A stretch of 64,000 nucleotides of DNA from Candidatus Dadabacteria bacterium (GCA_009837205.1 VXTZ01000014.1:45476-109475); one strand, 5' to 3'; positions 1-11,862 are shown, counted from the first letter of the stretch. Program-made: numbers and translations. The notes: generated by a model from the sequence alone, not told the origin.

Positions 1-276
1 AGTTCACCTCCGATGAAGTTCTCATGCTACTACGGCATAGATACTCCTCTCAAAGAAGAACTCATAGCGCATTCTCTTGAAGTAGAAAAGATAAAGGACT
101 ACATAACTTCCGATACTCTGGGATACTTAAGCAGGGAGGGGGTAGCAAAAGCGGTCACCAACGGTGACAAGTCCTTTAATGGAAAATCAAACTACTGTTT
201 TGCGTGTTTTGACGGAAATTATCCGGTGGAAATAACAGACGAGAAAGTGTCGCATCAACAAATGGACCTTTTTTAG
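1..276 (+). CDS. purF: Amidophosphoribosyltransferase, C-terminal fragment (5' end outside window)
   Basis: The frame is open from base 1 and ends at TAG 274-276, so only the last 91 residues are here. The segment has the typical PurF C-terminus: a CYYGIDTP stretch near the start, a GYLS..G...AV block, and YCFACFDGNYPVEI near the end. PurF catalyses the first committed step of purine synthesis, making phosphoribosylamine from PRPP and glutamine. The catalytic N-terminal glutaminase and the PRPP loop lie upstream of the window. The gene converges with valS, leaving only 34 bases between the two stop codons. Confidence 0.93.
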   Translation, partial: SSPPMKFSCYYGIDTPLKEELIAHSLEVEKIKDYITSDTLGYLSREGVAKAVTNGDKSFNGKSNYCFACFDGNYPVEITDEKVSHQQMDLF

Positions 277-310
277 TCCTATCGGACCGTATTAAAATCA
301 AGGGTTCCGG

Positions 311-2995
311 CTATATAGCCGAGAGTTTCCCGAGAATCTCTTCAAGCTTTTTCTTGTGGTTTTGAAATTCATCCAGTTTCCCCTTTTCTTTTTCCACAAC
401 GTCTTCGGGAGCACGTTTGATGAAATCCCTGTTCGCAAGTTTACCTTCGGTTTTTTTAAGTTCCTGCGAAACTTTTGCCAAATCCTTATTCAGTCTGGAA
501 ATTTCCTTCTCAAGATCAAGCAGGTTCTCAACCGGCATAATTATCTCTACCCCCGAAACAACTTCCGAGACTGTTTTACCCTGAATCTCCTCTCCGCAAA
601 CAACGCAATCTCCAAGAGAAGCCATACCCAGGATAATCTCAAGGTTCTGCCTTAAAACATCCCCTACCTCGCTGCTTTCGGAATTAAGGTGGATTGAGAC
701 CTTCTCCGAGGGATGAATTCCCATAATGGCACGCAGGTTTCTTATTCCAGTTACAACACTTTTTACAAGCTCAATCTGCCCCGACTCCTCTTTAAATATC
801 TCGCTTTCGTTCGGTTTTGGATACTGGGCTTCAAGAATGCTCTTTGAATCAAGACCCTCTCCTCTAGGAAGATCGACTCCCTTTTCCCTGAATATTCGGA
901 ATATTTCCTCCGTAATATAGGGCGTAAAAGGATGGAGCGCCCTCAGGGAGCGTACCAGGACCCGCACGAGTACATTGAGAATGGTTTTTTTAGATTCGTT
1001 ATCGTCTCCATAAAGCGAAAACTTGGATATTTCAAGATACCAATCGCAGTAATCATCCCATATAAAGTGATAAAGGGCTTGGGAAGCCTTGTCGAATTCG
1101 TAGTTTTCAATGAATTCTTCAACTTCGCCGAGGGTAAAGTTGAGCCTGCTGAGAATCCATCGGTCAGGAACACTTAGACAAGAGTTCTCGAGATCGGAGT
1201 CGTGAATCATCTCCGGTTCAAGGTTCATAAACACAAATCTGGTAGCATTCCATATCTTGTTCATGAAGTTCCTGTATCCCTCGATAACAGGAAAGGTAAG
1301 CTTTATATCCCTTCCCTGGGCAGCAAGCGCCGCGAGCGAGAAACGAAGCGCGTCGGCACCGTATTTTTCGATCACGTCGATAGGATCAATTACATTGCCC
1401 GTCGTCTTGCTCATCTTGCGACCTTTTGCGTCCCTTATAAGGCCATGCACATAAACATCCCTGAAAGGCACATCTTTCATGAACTTAAGTCCCAGCATTA
1501 TCATTCTCGCGACCCAGAAGAAAATAATGTCAAATCCGGTAACCAGGCACGAGGTCGGATAGTAATGCCTGAGCGCTTCGGTCTCCGCTGGCCATCCAAG
1601 GGTGGAAAAAGGCCAGAGCCCGGAAGAAAACCACGTATCCAGCACATCCGGATCCCTAACGAGTTTGACCTCTTCACCATAATGCTTCTTTGCAGAAGCG
1701 GCAGCTTCGCGCTCATTCACGGCAACGAAAACTTCCCCGTCAGGTCCGTACCATGCGGGTATTCGGTGACCCCACCAAAGCTGTCTCGAGATACACCAAG
1801 GCTCTATATTTCTCATCCACTCAAAGTAAGTGTTTTCCCAGAACTCCGGATAAAAACGTATTTCACCTCGTTCTACGTATGAAATGGCTTCAGCGGCAAG
1901 TTCTTTTGTGTTTACGTACCACTGGTCAGTCAACCAAGGTTCTACGACCACCCCGGAGCGGTCGCCGTAGGGAACCGTGTGGGTGGTTTGCTCAACCTTT
2001 ACCAGAAAACCCCCTTCCTCAAGGTCCTGGATTACGGCTTTTCTAGCCTCAAATCTTTCAAGTCCCAGGTATTTTTCGGGGACATCACCTCTTACGTGTG
2101 CCCGCTCATCAAGAATGTTTAATATATCAAGATCGTTACGTTTTCCGACTTCAAAATCGTTAAAATCATGTCCCGGAGTTATCTTTACGGCTCCCGTACC
2201 CTTCTCTGGGTCGCTGTACTCATCAGCTATTACCGGGATCTTCCTTCCAACAAGAGGCAAAACAGCATTTCTGCCCACTAAATCGGCGTATCTCGGGTCT
2301 TCAGGATGAACTGCGACTGCAGTATCTCCAAGCATGGTCTCAGGACGTGTTGTAGCTACAGTAACGAACAGGCCATCATCTCCCTCTATCGGATATCTTA
2401 TATACCAGTAGTTCCCTTGAGTCTCTCTCTGCTCCACTTCCAGATCCGATATGGCCGTACGGAGCTTGGGATCCCAGTTGACAAGCCTTTTGTCCTTGTA
2501 AATAAGTCCTTGAGAGTAAAGATCGACAAAAACTTCTCTCACCGCTTCTGAAAGTCCCTCATCAAGGGTGAACCGCTCCATTTCCCAGTCGGGAAGCGCT
2601 CCGAGTCTTTTTAACTGTTCTGTTATTCGGTTGCCGGAGTTCTCTTTCCATTGCCAAATTCGTTCAAGGAATTTTTCCCTGCCCAAATCGTTTTTCGTGC
2701 GTCCTTCGGAGGCAAGATCTTTTTCAACCATCATCTGGGTAGCAATACCCGCGTGGTCGGTCCCTGGAACCCAGAGAACATCGAAATTATTCATTCTCTT
2801 GTACCTGACGAGAATGTCCTGAATGGTGTTGTTAAGAGCGTGGCCTATGTGCAACGATCCCGTTACGTTGGGTGGGGGGATGACAATTGAGAAAACCTCA
2901 GCCGAGTCTTTTATTTCGGATTTGTGAAGTCCCGATGAGATCCAGAAATCATAAACTCTCCGTTCAACCTCGGCAGGGTTGTAGCTTTTCTCCAT
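311..2995 (-). CDS. valS: Valine--tRNA ligase
   Basis: This 894-residue class I synthetase charges tRNA-Val. The HIGH signature is HIGH at residues 49-52, inside PPPNVTGSLHIGH, and the KMSKS loop reads KMSKT at about residues 527-531. A CP1 editing domain lies between them, with TTRPETMLGDTAV. The tail from about residue 820 is rich in Lys, Glu and Leu and looks like the usual ValRS C-terminal coiled coil that contacts tRNA. Start is ATG 2993-2995. It lies 40 bases downstream of the rpoC stop on the same strand with no clear terminator between, so it may be read through from the rpo operon. A perfect 14-bp palindrome (308-321, CGGCTATATAGCCG) covers its stop codon. Confidence 0.97.
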   Translation of the reverse strand: MEKSYNPAEVERRVYDFWISSGLHKSEIKDSAEVFSIVIPPPNVTGSLHIGHALNNTIQDILVRYKRMNNFDVLWVPGTDHAGIATQMMVEKDLASEGRTKNDLGREKFLERIWQWKENSGNRITEQLKRLGALPDWEMERFTLDEGLSEAVREVFVDLYSQGLIYKDKRLVNWDPKLRTAISDLEVEQRETQGNYWYIRYPIEGDDGLFVTVATTRPETMLGDTAVAVHPEDPRYADLVGRNAVLPLVGRKIPVIADEYSDPEKGTGAVKITPGHDFNDFEVGKRNDLDILNILDERAHVRGDVPEKYLGLERFEARKAVIQDLEEGGFLVKVEQTTHTVPYGDRSGVVVEPWLTDQWYVNTKELAAEAISYVERGEIRFYPEFWENTYFEWMRNIEPWCISRQLWWGHRIPAWYGPDGEVFVAVNEREAAASAKKHYGEEVKLVRDPDVLDTWFSSGLWPFSTLGWPAETEALRHYYPTSCLVTGFDIIFFWVARMIMLGLKFMKDVPFRDVYVHGLIRDAKGRKMSKTTGNVIDPIDVIEKYGADALRFSLAALAAQGRDIKLTFPVIEGYRNFMNKIWNATRFVFMNLEPEMIHDSDLENSCLSVPDRWILSRLNFTLGEVEEFIENYEFDKASQALYHFIWDDYCDWYLEISKFSLYGDDNESKKTILNVLVRVLVRSLRALHPFTPYITEEIFRIFREKGVDLPRGEGLDSKSILEAQYPKPNESEIFKEESGQIELVKSVVTGIRNLRAIMGIHPSEKVSIHLNSESSEVGDVLRQNLEIILGMASLGDCVVCGEEIQGKTVSEVVSGVEIIMPVENLLDLEKEISRLNKDLAKVSQELKKTEGKLANRDFIKRAPEDVVEKEKGKLDEFQNHKKKLEEILGKLSAI

Positions 2996-3035
2996 GGCTA
3001 CTGATCAAAAGAAAGAATAGACCGCAGGGGAAATA

Positions 3036-6000
3036 TTAGCTTTCCAGCAATACGTCTTCGCTTTTCTCTTCGACTTCCGGTACGGGTACAGGTATTTCCG
3101 GTGCCTCGGTCTCTATGCTTATATCCCTGTACATGGGAAGGCCGGTGCCAGCCGGAATCAACCTGCCCACGATAACGTTTTCCTTGAGTCCTCTGAGATC
3201 GTCCTCCCTACCCTCGCAGGAGGCCTCGGTAAGAACCCTAGTGGTTTCCTGAAAAGATGCGGCGGAAAGCCAGCTGCGAGTGCTAAGCGAGGCGCGGGTT
3301 ATACCCAGAAGAAGCGGCTCGGCCGCTGCCGGGGTTCCGCCTTCTTCGACGACCTTCTCATTTTCTTCAAAGAAAACATTTTTCTCTATAGCCTCGCCGA
3401 CAAGCATGGTGGTGTCACCTGGGTCTTTTATCTTCACCCTTTTTAGCATCTGCTTGACTATAACCTCGATATGCTTGTCGTTAATCTTCACACCCTGAAG
3501 TCTGTAGACTTCCTGAATTTCGTTAACCATGTAGTTGGCGAGTTCTTTTTCTCCCATGATATTCAGAATGTCATGGGGATTAACCGCACCGTCGACAAGC
3601 TGGTCACCGGAAGAGACGAATTCCCCTTCCCTGACCAAGATATGTTTTCCCCTGGGAACAGTATATTCTTTAGGCTCTCCCATCTCTGGAGTTACCACAA
3701 CCCTCTTCTTCCCCTTTAGATCTTTTCCGTAAGATATAAGTCCGTCGATTTCGCTTACAACGGCCGGATCTTTGGGCACTCTGGCTTCAAAAAGCTCGGC
3801 AACTCTGGGAAGACCTCCGGTAATGTCTTTTGTCTTCGAGGTCGCTCTCGGAATCTTGGCAAGCACATCCCCCGCCTCTATGCTATCTTTGTCGCCGACT
3901 TCTATTATAGCGCCTACAGGAAGCGAGTAAGGCACCTTCTTATCTTTCGGCAAGGAATCGATTTCCAGAGATTCCAAATCCTCTGTTCTCACCTCGACAT
4001 CCAGAGTGGGATGCATTTCCAGATCCTTGGTCTCAACCACCACCCTCATGAGAACACCCGTGACTTCATCGACCTGTTCCTTGTACGTAACTCCGGCTTC
4101 AAGGTCCCTGAACTTTACAGCACCCGGAACTTCTGAAATTATTGGGGTCGTGTAAGGGTCCCATTCAGCGAGTATTTTTCCTTTCTTTACTTTGTCCCCT
4201 TCCTTCACGTTAAGTCTGGCCCCGAGCACAACGGGATATTTTTCCCTTTCATATCCCTTGCTGTCCTCAATTGAAAGGACGCCGCTTCTGCTGATAACAA
4301 CCAATTTGTTACCACGTCCCTTGACGGCTTTTATGTTCTTAAATCTGACTATCCCCTCGTGCTGATTCTCAAGGGTGCTCTCGGCTGCTCTCTGGCTCGC
4401 GGCACCACCTATATGAAACGTTCTCATGGTAAGCTGAGTTCCGGGTTCCCCGATTGACTGGGCCGCGACAATACCTATGGCTTCGCCCATGTTCACAAGC
4501 TTTCCAGTGGAAAGGTTCCTTCCATAGCAGAGTCTGCAGACACCGCTTCTGGTTTCACAGGTAAGAACGGAACGGATACTCACCTCGCTTATGCCCGCTT
4601 CGTCCATCTTAGCAACCGCGGTCTCATCAACTTCCTCGTTTGCGTGAACAATCACCTCTCCAGTCTGGGGATCTTCTATATCTTCAAGCACCACCCTTCC
4701 AAGCACCCTCTCCCCTACTTTTTCAATTATTTCTCCACCTTCCACCAGATCACTGACTTTAATTCCCTCTATGGTGGCGCAGTCAAGTTCGGTAATCATT
4801 ACGTCCTGAGCGGCATCAATCAGCCTTCGCGTCAGGTAACCGGCATTTGCTGTTTTTAGTGCCGTATCCGCAAGCCCCTTCCTCGCACCATGGGTAGAAA
4901 TAAAATACTGGAGCACCGATAACCCCTCACGGAAATTGGATGTGATAGGAGTTTCTATTATTTCTCCCGAAGGCTTCGCCATAAGCCCCCTCATACCCGC
5001 AAGCTGCCTTACCTGCGTCTGGCTCCCTCTCGCCCCAGAATCAATCATCATATATATTGGGTTCGAACTCGGTCCCGCAACTGTAGTGTTTTTGCCCGTC
5101 TGGACTTCCTCTGAAGAAATCTTTCTCATCATTGCCTGAGCGACTTCATCGCTTGTTTTTGCCCAGATATCTATTACCTTGTTGTACCTCTCTCCGTCGG
5201 TTATAAGCCCTTGGGAATACTGGTTCTGCACTTTCATAACTTCCTCTTGGGCATTTTCCAACAGATCCTTCTTTGATTCAGGAATAATCATGTCCGTGAT
5301 CGAAATAGAAGCTCCGGACTTCGTCGAATACTTGAATCCTAGAGTCCTCAGGCTGTCAGCCAGCAAAACCGTGCTTTTGCCGCCGGTTTTCCTGAAACAC
5401 TCATCCACAAGAGCTTCTATAGCCCTTTTAGTCATTGGCTTGTTGATAAGTTCAAAGGAAACACCGTCGGGAATAACCTCGTACATCAACACTCTTCCGA
5501 CTGTCGTCAGATAGCTCTTCCCGTCAATCCTCACTGTTACGCTATCATGCAAACCGATCTTCCCCAGTTCATACGCAAAAACCACCTCACGCACTGAAAA
5601 AACACGGCCCGGCTCGGAACTTTTATCCGAAGCCGTATCCCTTGTGAGGTAGTAAAGCCCCAGAACTATATCCTGAGTGGGAAGTATTATCGGCTTTCCG
5701 TGCGCGGGAGAAAGAATATTGTTCGTCGACATAACAAGCGAGCGGCATTCGGTCTGGGCCTCAATTGAGAGTGGAACATGAACCGCCATCTGGTCGCCGT
5801 CAAAATCCGCGTTGTAGGCAGGGCATACAAGAGGATGAAGCTGAATGGCTTTATCTTCAATAAGCACCGGTTCGAAAGCCTGTATGCTAAGACGATGAAG
5901 AGTCGGGGCTCTGTTAAGAAGCACCGGATGCTCTTTTATCACTTCGTCAAGAGCGTCCCACACCACCGGAGCTTCGCTGTCAAGCAGCTTCTTCGCTATC

Positions 6001-7181
6001 TTTATCGTTGCCGCCTCACCCCATCTTTCAAGCTTCTGGTAAATAAAGGGCCTGAAAAGTTCAAGTGCCATCTGCTTGGGGATTCCGCATTGGTGAAGAC
6101 GCAGATCGGGACCTACGGTAATCACCGACCGACCTGAGTAATCAACTCTTTTCCCCAGAAGGTTTTGTCTGAATCTGCCTTGTTTACCTTTTATTATGTC
6201 ACTCAGACTCTTAAGTGGTCTGTGGTTGTGACCCAAAACCGGTCTTCCCCTTCTCCCGTTCTCCAAAAGTGCGTCGACAGACTCCTGCAGCATCCTCTTT
6301 TCATTCCTGACTATTATGTCCGGAGCACCGAGCTCAAGGAGTTTTCTCAGCCTGTTGTTTCTGTTAATCACTCTTCTGTAGAGATCGTTAAGATCAGAAG
6401 CGGCAAACCGCCCTCCATCAAGAGGAACAAGGGGTCTGAGATCAGGTGGCAGAACAGGAATAGTGGTCAGGATCATCCATTCCGGACGATTTTTGGACTT
6501 GCGAAACGCTTCACATATTCTCAGTCTTTTTGCAATACGGGCTTTTTTGATTGGAGACTTGGTCTCTTTCATACTCGTCCTGAGTTCCTGAGAAAGCTCG
6601 TTTAAATCTATGGTTTTCAGCATTTCTCGTACCGACTCGGCCCCCATGCCGACGACAAATTCGGAACCGAAGCGCTCGCGCTCGGCTCTGTACTCATCTT
6701 CGGTTATTACCTGGGCAAACTTGAGGTCGGAAATTCCCGGATCCATAACTATGTAAGCCTCGAAATAAAGCACTCTCTCCAAGTCTTTCAAAGTCATGTC
6801 AAGGAGCATTCCTATTCTGCTGGGAATGCTGCGAAGAAGCCATATGTGTGCAACGGGAGAAGCGAGTTCTATATGACCCATTCTCTCCCTTCTTACTTTA
6901 GAGGAAATTACTTCCACGCCGCATTTCTCACAAGTTACTCCTCTGTGCTTAAGTCTTTTGTATTTTCCGCAGGTGCATTCGTAATCTTTCACGGGCCCGA
7001 ATATTTTGGCACAGAAAAGACCGTTTCTCTCGGGTTTGAATGTCCTGTAGTTTATAGTTTCAGGTTTTTTTATTTCTCCGTTTGACCATGACCTGATTTT
7101 TTCCGGAGAAGCTATGGAAATTTTTATGGTCGAGTAATCAGAAGGGTTTTTCGGCTTTTCAAAAAGCGTGTCTATATCCAT
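3036..7181 (-). CDS. rpoC: DNA-directed RNA polymerase subunit beta'
   Basis: This 1381-residue protein is the largest subunit of the polymerase core and carries the catalytic Mg-binding loop. The motif [12 protein letters not shown] is present at about residues 455-466. The N-terminal zinc ribbon uses Cys69, Cys71, Cys84 and Cys87, and a second zinc site ([11 protein letters not shown]) lies near residue 875. The length is close to that of the E. coli protein, without the very large insertions of some lineages. Start ATG 7179-7181 is preceded by a GGAGGG ribosome-binding site and lies 18 bases after rpoB, as in the classic rplJL-rpoBC arrangement. Confidence 0.98.
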   Translation of the reverse strand: MDIDTLFEKPKNPSDYSTIKISIASPEKIRSWSNGEIKKPETINYRTFKPERNGLFCAKIFGPVKDYECTCGKYKRLKHRGVTCEKCGVEVISSKVRRERMGHIELASPVAHIWLLRSIPSRIGMLLDMTLKDLERVLYFEAYIVMDPGISDLKFAQVITEDEYRAERERFGSEFVVGMGAESVREMLKTIDLNELSQELRTSMKETKSPIKKARIAKRLRICEAFRKSKNRPEWMILTTIPVLPPDLRPLVPLDGGRFAASDLNDLYRRVINRNNRLRKLLELGAPDIIVRNEKRMLQESVDALLENGRRGRPVLGHNHRPLKSLSDIIKGKQGRFRQNLLGKRVDYSGRSVITVGPDLRLHQCGIPKQMALELFRPFIYQKLERWGEAATIKIAKKLLDSEAPVVWDALDEVIKEHPVLLNRAPTLHRLSIQAFEPVLIEDKAIQLHPLVCPAYNADFDGDQMAVHVPLSIEAQTECRSLVMSTNNILSPAHGKPIILPTQDIVLGLYYLTRDTASDKSSEPGRVFSVREVVFAYELGKIGLHDSVTVRIDGKSYLTTVGRVLMYEVIPDGVSFELINKPMTKRAIEALVDECFRKTGGKSTVLLADSLRTLGFKYSTKSGASISITDMIIPESKKDLLENAQEEVMKVQNQYSQGLITDGERYNKVIDIWAKTSDEVAQAMMRKISSEEVQTGKNTTVAGPSSNPIYMMIDSGARGSQTQVRQLAGMRGLMAKPSGEIIETPITSNFREGLSVLQYFISTHGARKGLADTALKTANAGYLTRRLIDAAQDVMITELDCATIEGIKVSDLVEGGEIIEKVGERVLGRVVLEDIEDPQTGEVIVHANEEVDETAVAKMDEAGISEVSIRSVLTCETRSGVCRLCYGRNLSTGKLVNMGEAIGIVAAQSIGEPGTQLTMRTFHIGGAASQRAAESTLENQHEGIVRFKNIKAVKGRGNKLVVISRSGVLSIEDSKGYEREKYPVVLGARLNVKEGDKVKKGKILAEWDPYTTPIISEVPGAVKFRDLEAGVTYKEQVDEVTGVLMRVVVETKDLEMHPTLDVEVRTEDLESLEIDSLPKDKKVPYSLPVGAIIEVGDKDSIEAGDVLAKIPRATSKTKDITGGLPRVAELFEARVPKDPAVVSEIDGLISYGKDLKGKKRVVVTPEMGEPKEYTVPRGKHILVREGEFVSSGDQLVDGAVNPHDILNIMGEKELANYMVNEIQEVYRLQGVKINDKHIEVIVKQMLKRVKIKDPGDTTMLVGEAIEKNVFFEENEKVVEEGGTPAAAEPLLLGITRASLSTRSWLSAASFQETTRVLTEASCEGREDDLRGLKENVIVGRLIPAGTGLPMYRDISIETEAPEIPVPVPEVEEKSEDVLLES

Positions 7182-7199
7182 GGTATGATTCCCTCCAAA

Positions 7200-10100
7200 T
7201 TAATATTTCGGAAGCGGTTCAATTTCCACTTCCTCTTCAATAAGATCCACATCAAGTCCCAACGCCTGCAGTTCCTTGCGCAACACTTTGAAAGATTCAG
7301 GGAGACCTGGTTCAAAATTCATATCACCTCTTACGATCGAGTCGAATATTCTCGTCCGTCCCGCTACGTCGTCTGATTTTATGGTGACAAATTCCTGAAG
7401 GGTGTAGGCGGCCCCGTAGGCTTCAAGCGCCCAGACCTCCATTTCTCCAAGTCTCTGTCCACCGAAGTGGGCCTTCCCGCCAAGGGGCTGCTGCGTTACT
7501 AGGGAATAAGGCCCGATTGCCCTCGCATGAATTTTCTCTTCAACAAGGTGATGGAGCTTTAACATGTACATTATCCCAACGCACACTTTCTGATCAAAAG
7601 GTTCACCGGTCTGACCATCAAAAAGAATAGTCTTTCCATCTTCGTCGATGCCGGCAAGCTCCTGGATACGCGCAATTTCAGTCTCGTGGGCACCGTCAAA
7701 GACCGGGGATTTTACCGGCACTCCGTCTTCAAGCTCTCTTACCAACTTTACAAGACCCTCTCTGTCCAGCGACTCTACAAGCTCCCGTGTCTGCGAAGAA
7801 TCCGAGTATATTTCCAGAAGCTTCTTTCTTAGGGCTTCGTCGCTAAATTCCTGTTCGATATACTCATTAAGCTGCCTTCCCAGTTCTCTGCCGCCCCACC
7901 CCAGATGGGTCTCCAGTATCTGGCCAACGTTCATCCTTGAAGGCACGCCGAGCGGGTTAAGAACCATGTCAACCGGCCTCCCGTCGGAGAGATAAGGCAT
8001 ATCTTCCTGCGGAAGTATTTTCGATACGACACCCTTGTTGCCATGCCGTCCCGCCATTTTGTCACCAACCTGAAGCTTCCTTTTAACCGCAATGCGGACC
8101 TTAACCACTCTCAGAACCCCGGGAGGCAACTCATCGGGCTTTTTCAATTTTTCTATGCGCTGCTCATAAGTAGCGGTCACGTAATCAATGCGTTTGAGAA
8201 CTCTGCCAATTATTCCAGTCAGTTCTTCACCCGCTTCGGGAAGGTTCTTTATCCTAACATCAACAAGCTTTTCTAAGGGAATAGCATCAAGAATCTCTTC
8301 AGTAATTTCCTGTCCGCTTTTAAGAATGGTTTTTCTGTTAACCGTTATTTTGGAAAGCGAAGTTTTGCCGAGAACAATATGCTTTACTCTGTCAACCGCA
8401 TCCCGCCTGAGAATACTTACCTCGTTCTCTTTCTCTTCCATCAATTTTGAGATTTCTTGGTTCTCAATGTCTTTACTTCTCTCGTCCTTATCCACGGAGC
8501 GGGACACAAGAGTTTCAACATCTATCACGGTACCGTATACCCCGGAAGAAACCTTGAGGGAGGAATCCTTGACATCCCCGGCCTTATCTCCGAAGATCGC
8601 CCTTAAGAGCCTCTCTTCCGGAGAAAGCTGAGTTTCGGCTTTTGGAGAAATTTTTCCAACCAGTATGTCTCCAGGCTCAACCTCGGCACCTATCATTATT
8701 ATTCCGCTTTCATCCAGATACCTAAGGGACTCTTCGGACACATTAGGTATATCTCTGGTTATATCTTCTCTTCCGAGTTTCGTCTCCCTTGCCGTACACT
8801 CAAACTCCTCAATATGAATTGAGGTGAATGCATCGTCCTTTACAACCCTCTCGGATATCAAGATTGCGTCTTCAAAGTTGTATCCTCCCCATGGCATAAA
8901 GGCGACAACCATATTCTGTCCGAGCGCCAGTTCGCCACGGTCCGTCGAACACCCATCCGCTATTACCTGTCCTTTCCTCACCCGCTGCCCTTGGCAAACT
9001 ATAGGCGTCTGATTCCAGCAGGAACTCTGGTTTGAGCGGTGGAACTTTATCAAGTTGTAGATATCCACCCCACCTTCGCGACTTCTTTCCGTGGATTTAA
9101 CCACAATCCTAACCGCATCTACGGACTCCACTACGCCATCTCTGCGTGCGACGACCGTAACCCCGGAGTCCTTGGCCACCTTGCTTTCAAAACCTGTCCC
9201 CACAAGCGGCGAGGCACTCTTTATGAGTGGCACGGCCTGGCGCTGCATATTAGAACCCATAAGGGCCCTGTTCGCGTCATCATGCTCAAGAAAGGGAATA
9301 AGAGAAGCCGAAACCGAAACAAGCTGCGAAGGGGACACGTCCATAAACTCAACCTCCTCCCTCTCAACCATCATAAATTCGCCATTTCCCCTGGCGGAGA
9401 CAAAAGGTAGTTTGAAAGACCCGTCCTCTTCAAGGGGGGCGTTTGCCTGAGCTACAATGTAATCCTCTTCCATAAGCGCATTCATATAAATTATTTCGTC
9501 CGTAACACGCCCGTCCTTCACTTTCCTGTAAGGAGTCCGGATAAATCCGGATTCATCTATCTTCGCATAAGTGCTCAAGCTGGATATAAGTCCGATATTA
9601 GGACCTTCCGGAGTTTCTATAGGACATATTCTCCCATAATGGGAAGAGTGAACATCTCTTACCTCGAACCCCGCCCTCTCTCTGGTAAGACCGCCCGGAC
9701 CAAGTGCGCTCAGCCTTCTTTTATGAGTTATTTCCGACAGAGGGTTGGTCTGATCCATGAACTGGGAAAGCTGACCCGTGGTGAAAAACTCCTTGAGAAC
9801 CGATGTAACGGTTTTCGGAACCAGTACTTCATTAGGCATGAGGTTTTCTATGGTCTGGTATCCCATTTTTTCCTTCACAAACCGTGCAAGCCTCTCAAGG
9901 CCGTGATAAAAACGGTCCTCTATAAGTTCCCCAACGGTTCTTACCCTTCGGTTGCCGAGATGGTCTATGTCGTCGGTAGATCCCCTGCCACCTTTCAAAT
10001 CAAGCAGGTATTTCACGGTCAGAAGGATATCTTCTCTGTCCAAAGTAAGATGATCATCGCTCACGCCCTTCCTCTTGAGCTTATAGTTGATTTTGATCCG

Positions 10101-11390
10101 ACCCACTTTCGAGAGTCTGTATGCATCCTGGGTGAAGAACATGTTTTCAAAGAAAGTCCGCGCGACTTCATCGGAAGGAGGGTCCGTCGGCCTGAATTTC
10201 TTGTATATCTCCGTTATGGCTTCCTCACATGAATCCACCTTATCGGAAAGAAGTGTGGTCCGAAGAGAACTCACGAACAGGGTCTTGTCTATGTAGTAGA
10301 CTCTGAGGGTTTTTTTACCGACTCTGCGGAGTTCGTCGAGTTTCTCTTCCGTTATTTCCTCATTGAAATCTAGTATTACTTCCCCAGTTTCGGGGTCGGA
10401 GACCACTTCGGCCGAGGGTTTTTCCATTATCTCTTCATCTGAAACAGGTATGGAACTCATGCCAACTTCTTCGAATCTTGAAAGAAGATTTTTCAGCCTT
10501 CTTCCCTTTCTACCTATAAGGTCACCTGTTTCCGGATGGTTTATATCCACAGTCACTTTCTGATAGGAAATTATTTCGGTGGTCTTTTCTTTCTTAAAAC
10601 CCTCCGCTCCCACCTCGAAAACTTCCGCGGTTACTTCTTTTCGAAGTTCTTCCGGTTCTATATGGAAAGTCTCCACGGGATAGAAAAAATCCATTATCTG
10701 CTGCTCATCATAACCCATGGCCTTGAGAAGAACGGTGACGTGGAATTTTTTCTTTCTGTCTATGCGCACATGGAGCATGTCTTTCAGATCATATTCAAAA
10801 TCAAGCCAGCGACCGTTTTGAGGAACGATTCTCGCTATAAAAGATCCTTCCTTTCCGGACAGCTGGTTCTTGCTTTTGTCCCGATCAAAAAACACTCCGG
10901 GAGATCTGTGGAGCTGGTTTACGATTACTCTTTCGGTTCCGTTTACTATAAAAGAACCGCTGGGGGTCATAAGCTGTACTTCCCCAAAGTATATCTCTTG
11001 CTCTTTAATGTCGCGGAACTGTCTCTCGGTATCTTTCTGTCCTTTTTCACCTTCAGGAATGTCCCAAATTATAAGACGGAAAGTTACATAAAGAGGAGCA
11101 GTGTAGGTATAGCCCTTAAGCCTGCATTCGGCGAAATCATACTTGGGTTCGTCCAGCCTGTAGCTGAGATATTCCAAAGAAGCCTTGCCATTATAATCCT
11201 CAAGAGGAAAAACAGCCTTGAAGGCTCCATGAAGGCCGGTGTCCGAACGCTCATCTGGAGGAACATCGGCCTGCAGAAAATCTTCGTACGATTTTATCTG
11301 TACATCAAGCAGGTGGGGGATATCCAGAACCTGGGGGATCTTCGAAAAATCTTTCCTTAATTCCTGAGACTCTATATTCTCTATGGTCAA
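7200..11390 (-). CDS. rpoB: DNA-directed RNA polymerase subunit beta
   Basis: This 1396-residue protein is the second core polymerase subunit. The rifampicin-pocket region GQLSQFMDQTNPLSEITHKRR is recognisable near residues 536-556. It matches the drug-sensitive consensus apart from Thr in place of the first Asn of the NNP element. The C-terminal QPLGGKAHFGGQRLGEMEVWAL block that contacts beta' is intact. The chosen start is TTG 11388-11390, preceded by a GAGGGGGTG Shine-Dalgarno. No in-frame ATG is nearby. rplL lies 53 bases upstream and rpoC 18 bases downstream. Confidence 0.98.
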   Translation of the reverse strand: MTIENIESQELRKDFSKIPQVLDIPHLLDVQIKSYEDFLQADVPPDERSDTGLHGAFKAVFPLEDYNGKASLEYLSYRLDEPKYDFAECRLKGYTYTAPLYVTFRLIIWDIPEGEKGQKDTERQFRDIKEQEIYFGEVQLMTPSGSFIVNGTERVIVNQLHRSPGVFFDRDKSKNQLSGKEGSFIARIVPQNGRWLDFEYDLKDMLHVRIDRKKKFHVTVLLKAMGYDEQQIMDFFYPVETFHIEPEELRKEVTAEVFEVGAEGFKKEKTTEIISYQKVTVDINHPETGDLIGRKGRRLKNLLSRFEEVGMSSIPVSDEEIMEKPSAEVVSDPETGEVILDFNEEITEEKLDELRRVGKKTLRVYYIDKTLFVSSLRTTLLSDKVDSCEEAITEIYKKFRPTDPPSDEVARTFFENMFFTQDAYRLSKVGRIKINYKLKRKGVSDDHLTLDREDILLTVKYLLDLKGGRGSTDDIDHLGNRRVRTVGELIEDRFYHGLERLARFVKEKMGYQTIENLMPNEVLVPKTVTSVLKEFFTTGQLSQFMDQTNPLSEITHKRRLSALGPGGLTRERAGFEVRDVHSSHYGRICPIETPEGPNIGLISSLSTYAKIDESGFIRTPYRKVKDGRVTDEIIYMNALMEEDYIVAQANAPLEEDGSFKLPFVSARGNGEFMMVEREEVEFMDVSPSQLVSVSASLIPFLEHDDANRALMGSNMQRQAVPLIKSASPLVGTGFESKVAKDSGVTVVARRDGVVESVDAVRIVVKSTERSREGGVDIYNLIKFHRSNQSSCWNQTPIVCQGQRVRKGQVIADGCSTDRGELALGQNMVVAFMPWGGYNFEDAILISERVVKDDAFTSIHIEEFECTARETKLGREDITRDIPNVSEESLRYLDESGIIMIGAEVEPGDILVGKISPKAETQLSPEERLLRAIFGDKAGDVKDSSLKVSSGVYGTVIDVETLVSRSVDKDERSKDIENQEISKLMEEKENEVSILRRDAVDRVKHIVLGKTSLSKITVNRKTILKSGQEITEEILDAIPLEKLVDVRIKNLPEAGEELTGIIGRVLKRIDYVTATYEQRIEKLKKPDELPPGVLRVVKVRIAVKRKLQVGDKMAGRHGNKGVVSKILPQEDMPYLSDGRPVDMVLNPLGVPSRMNVGQILETHLGWGGRELGRQLNEYIEQEFSDEALRKKLLEIYSDSSQTRELVESLDREGLVKLVRELEDGVPVKSPVFDGAHETEIARIQELAGIDEDGKTILFDGQTGEPFDQKVCVGIMYMLKLHHLVEEKIHARAIGPYSLVTQQPLGGKAHFGGQRLGEMEVWALEAYGAAYTLQEFVTIKSDDVAGRTRIFDSIVRGDMNFEPGLPESFKVLRKELQALGLDVDLIEEEVEIEPLPKY

Positions 11391-11443
11391 CGCGCACCCC
11401 CTCGTTTTTTAATTTAAGTGAAAATAACCGAAGAAAATTATGG

Positions 11444-11827
11444 TCAGTTAACTTCAACGGTTGCCCCGGCGTCTTCAAGCTTTTTCTTGATGTCTGCAGC
11501 CTCATCCTTGCTAACTCCCTCTTTTACAGGTTTGGGAGCTCCTTCAACAAGCTCCTTGGATTCCTTGAGTCCAAGACCCGCAATTTCCCTTACTGCTTTT
11601 ATGACCTGTATTTTCTTGTCTCCGAAAGAACTGAGAATTACACTAAACTCAGTTTTCTCTTCGGCCGCAGGAGCGGCTTCGGCACCGGCAGCAGTGGCAA
11701 CAGCGACTTGTGGCGCAGCGGCCTGAACACCGAACTTTTCCTTTATTTCCTCTATCAGTTCGGAGATCTCAAGCATGCTAGCTTGTTCAAGATAGGTGAC
11801 AACGTCTGTTCTACTAATATCGGGCAT
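11444..11827 (-). CDS. rplL: 50S ribosomal protein L7/L12
   Basis: This 127-residue acidic stalk protein recruits translation factors to the ribosome. The N-terminal dimerisation segment (about 10-40) is followed by an Ala/Glu-rich hinge at about residues 45-58. The C-terminal domain carries EKTEFSVIL and the [21 protein letters not shown] stretch that binds EF-Tu and EF-G. Start ATG 11825-11827. It sits directly after rplJ, as expected for the stalk operon. Confidence 0.97.
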   Translation of the reverse strand: MPDISRTDVVTYLEQASMLEISELIEEIKEKFGVQAAAPQVAVATAAGAEAAPAAEEKTEFSVILSSFGDKKIQVIKAVREIAGLGLKESKELVEGAPKPVKEGVSKDEAADIKKKLEDAGATVEVN

Positions 11828-11862
11828 TTTATTCCTCCTTGATAAAACAGTTCTACAGCTTT

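Noticed and set aside
308..321. 14-bp palindrome as a bidirectional purF/valS terminator
   Set aside because: The palindrome CGGCTATATAGCCG is perfect, but there is no T run directly after it on either strand and the stem centre is AT-only, so a terminator call is not supported.
1202..1882. 226-aa plus-strand open frame
   Set aside because: It lies wholly inside valS on the opposite strand, with no family motif or ribosome-binding site. It is a shadow of the real gene.
10536..11360. 274-aa plus-strand open frame
   Set aside because: Antisense to the conserved N-terminal part of rpoB. The composition reflects the complement of rpoB codons.
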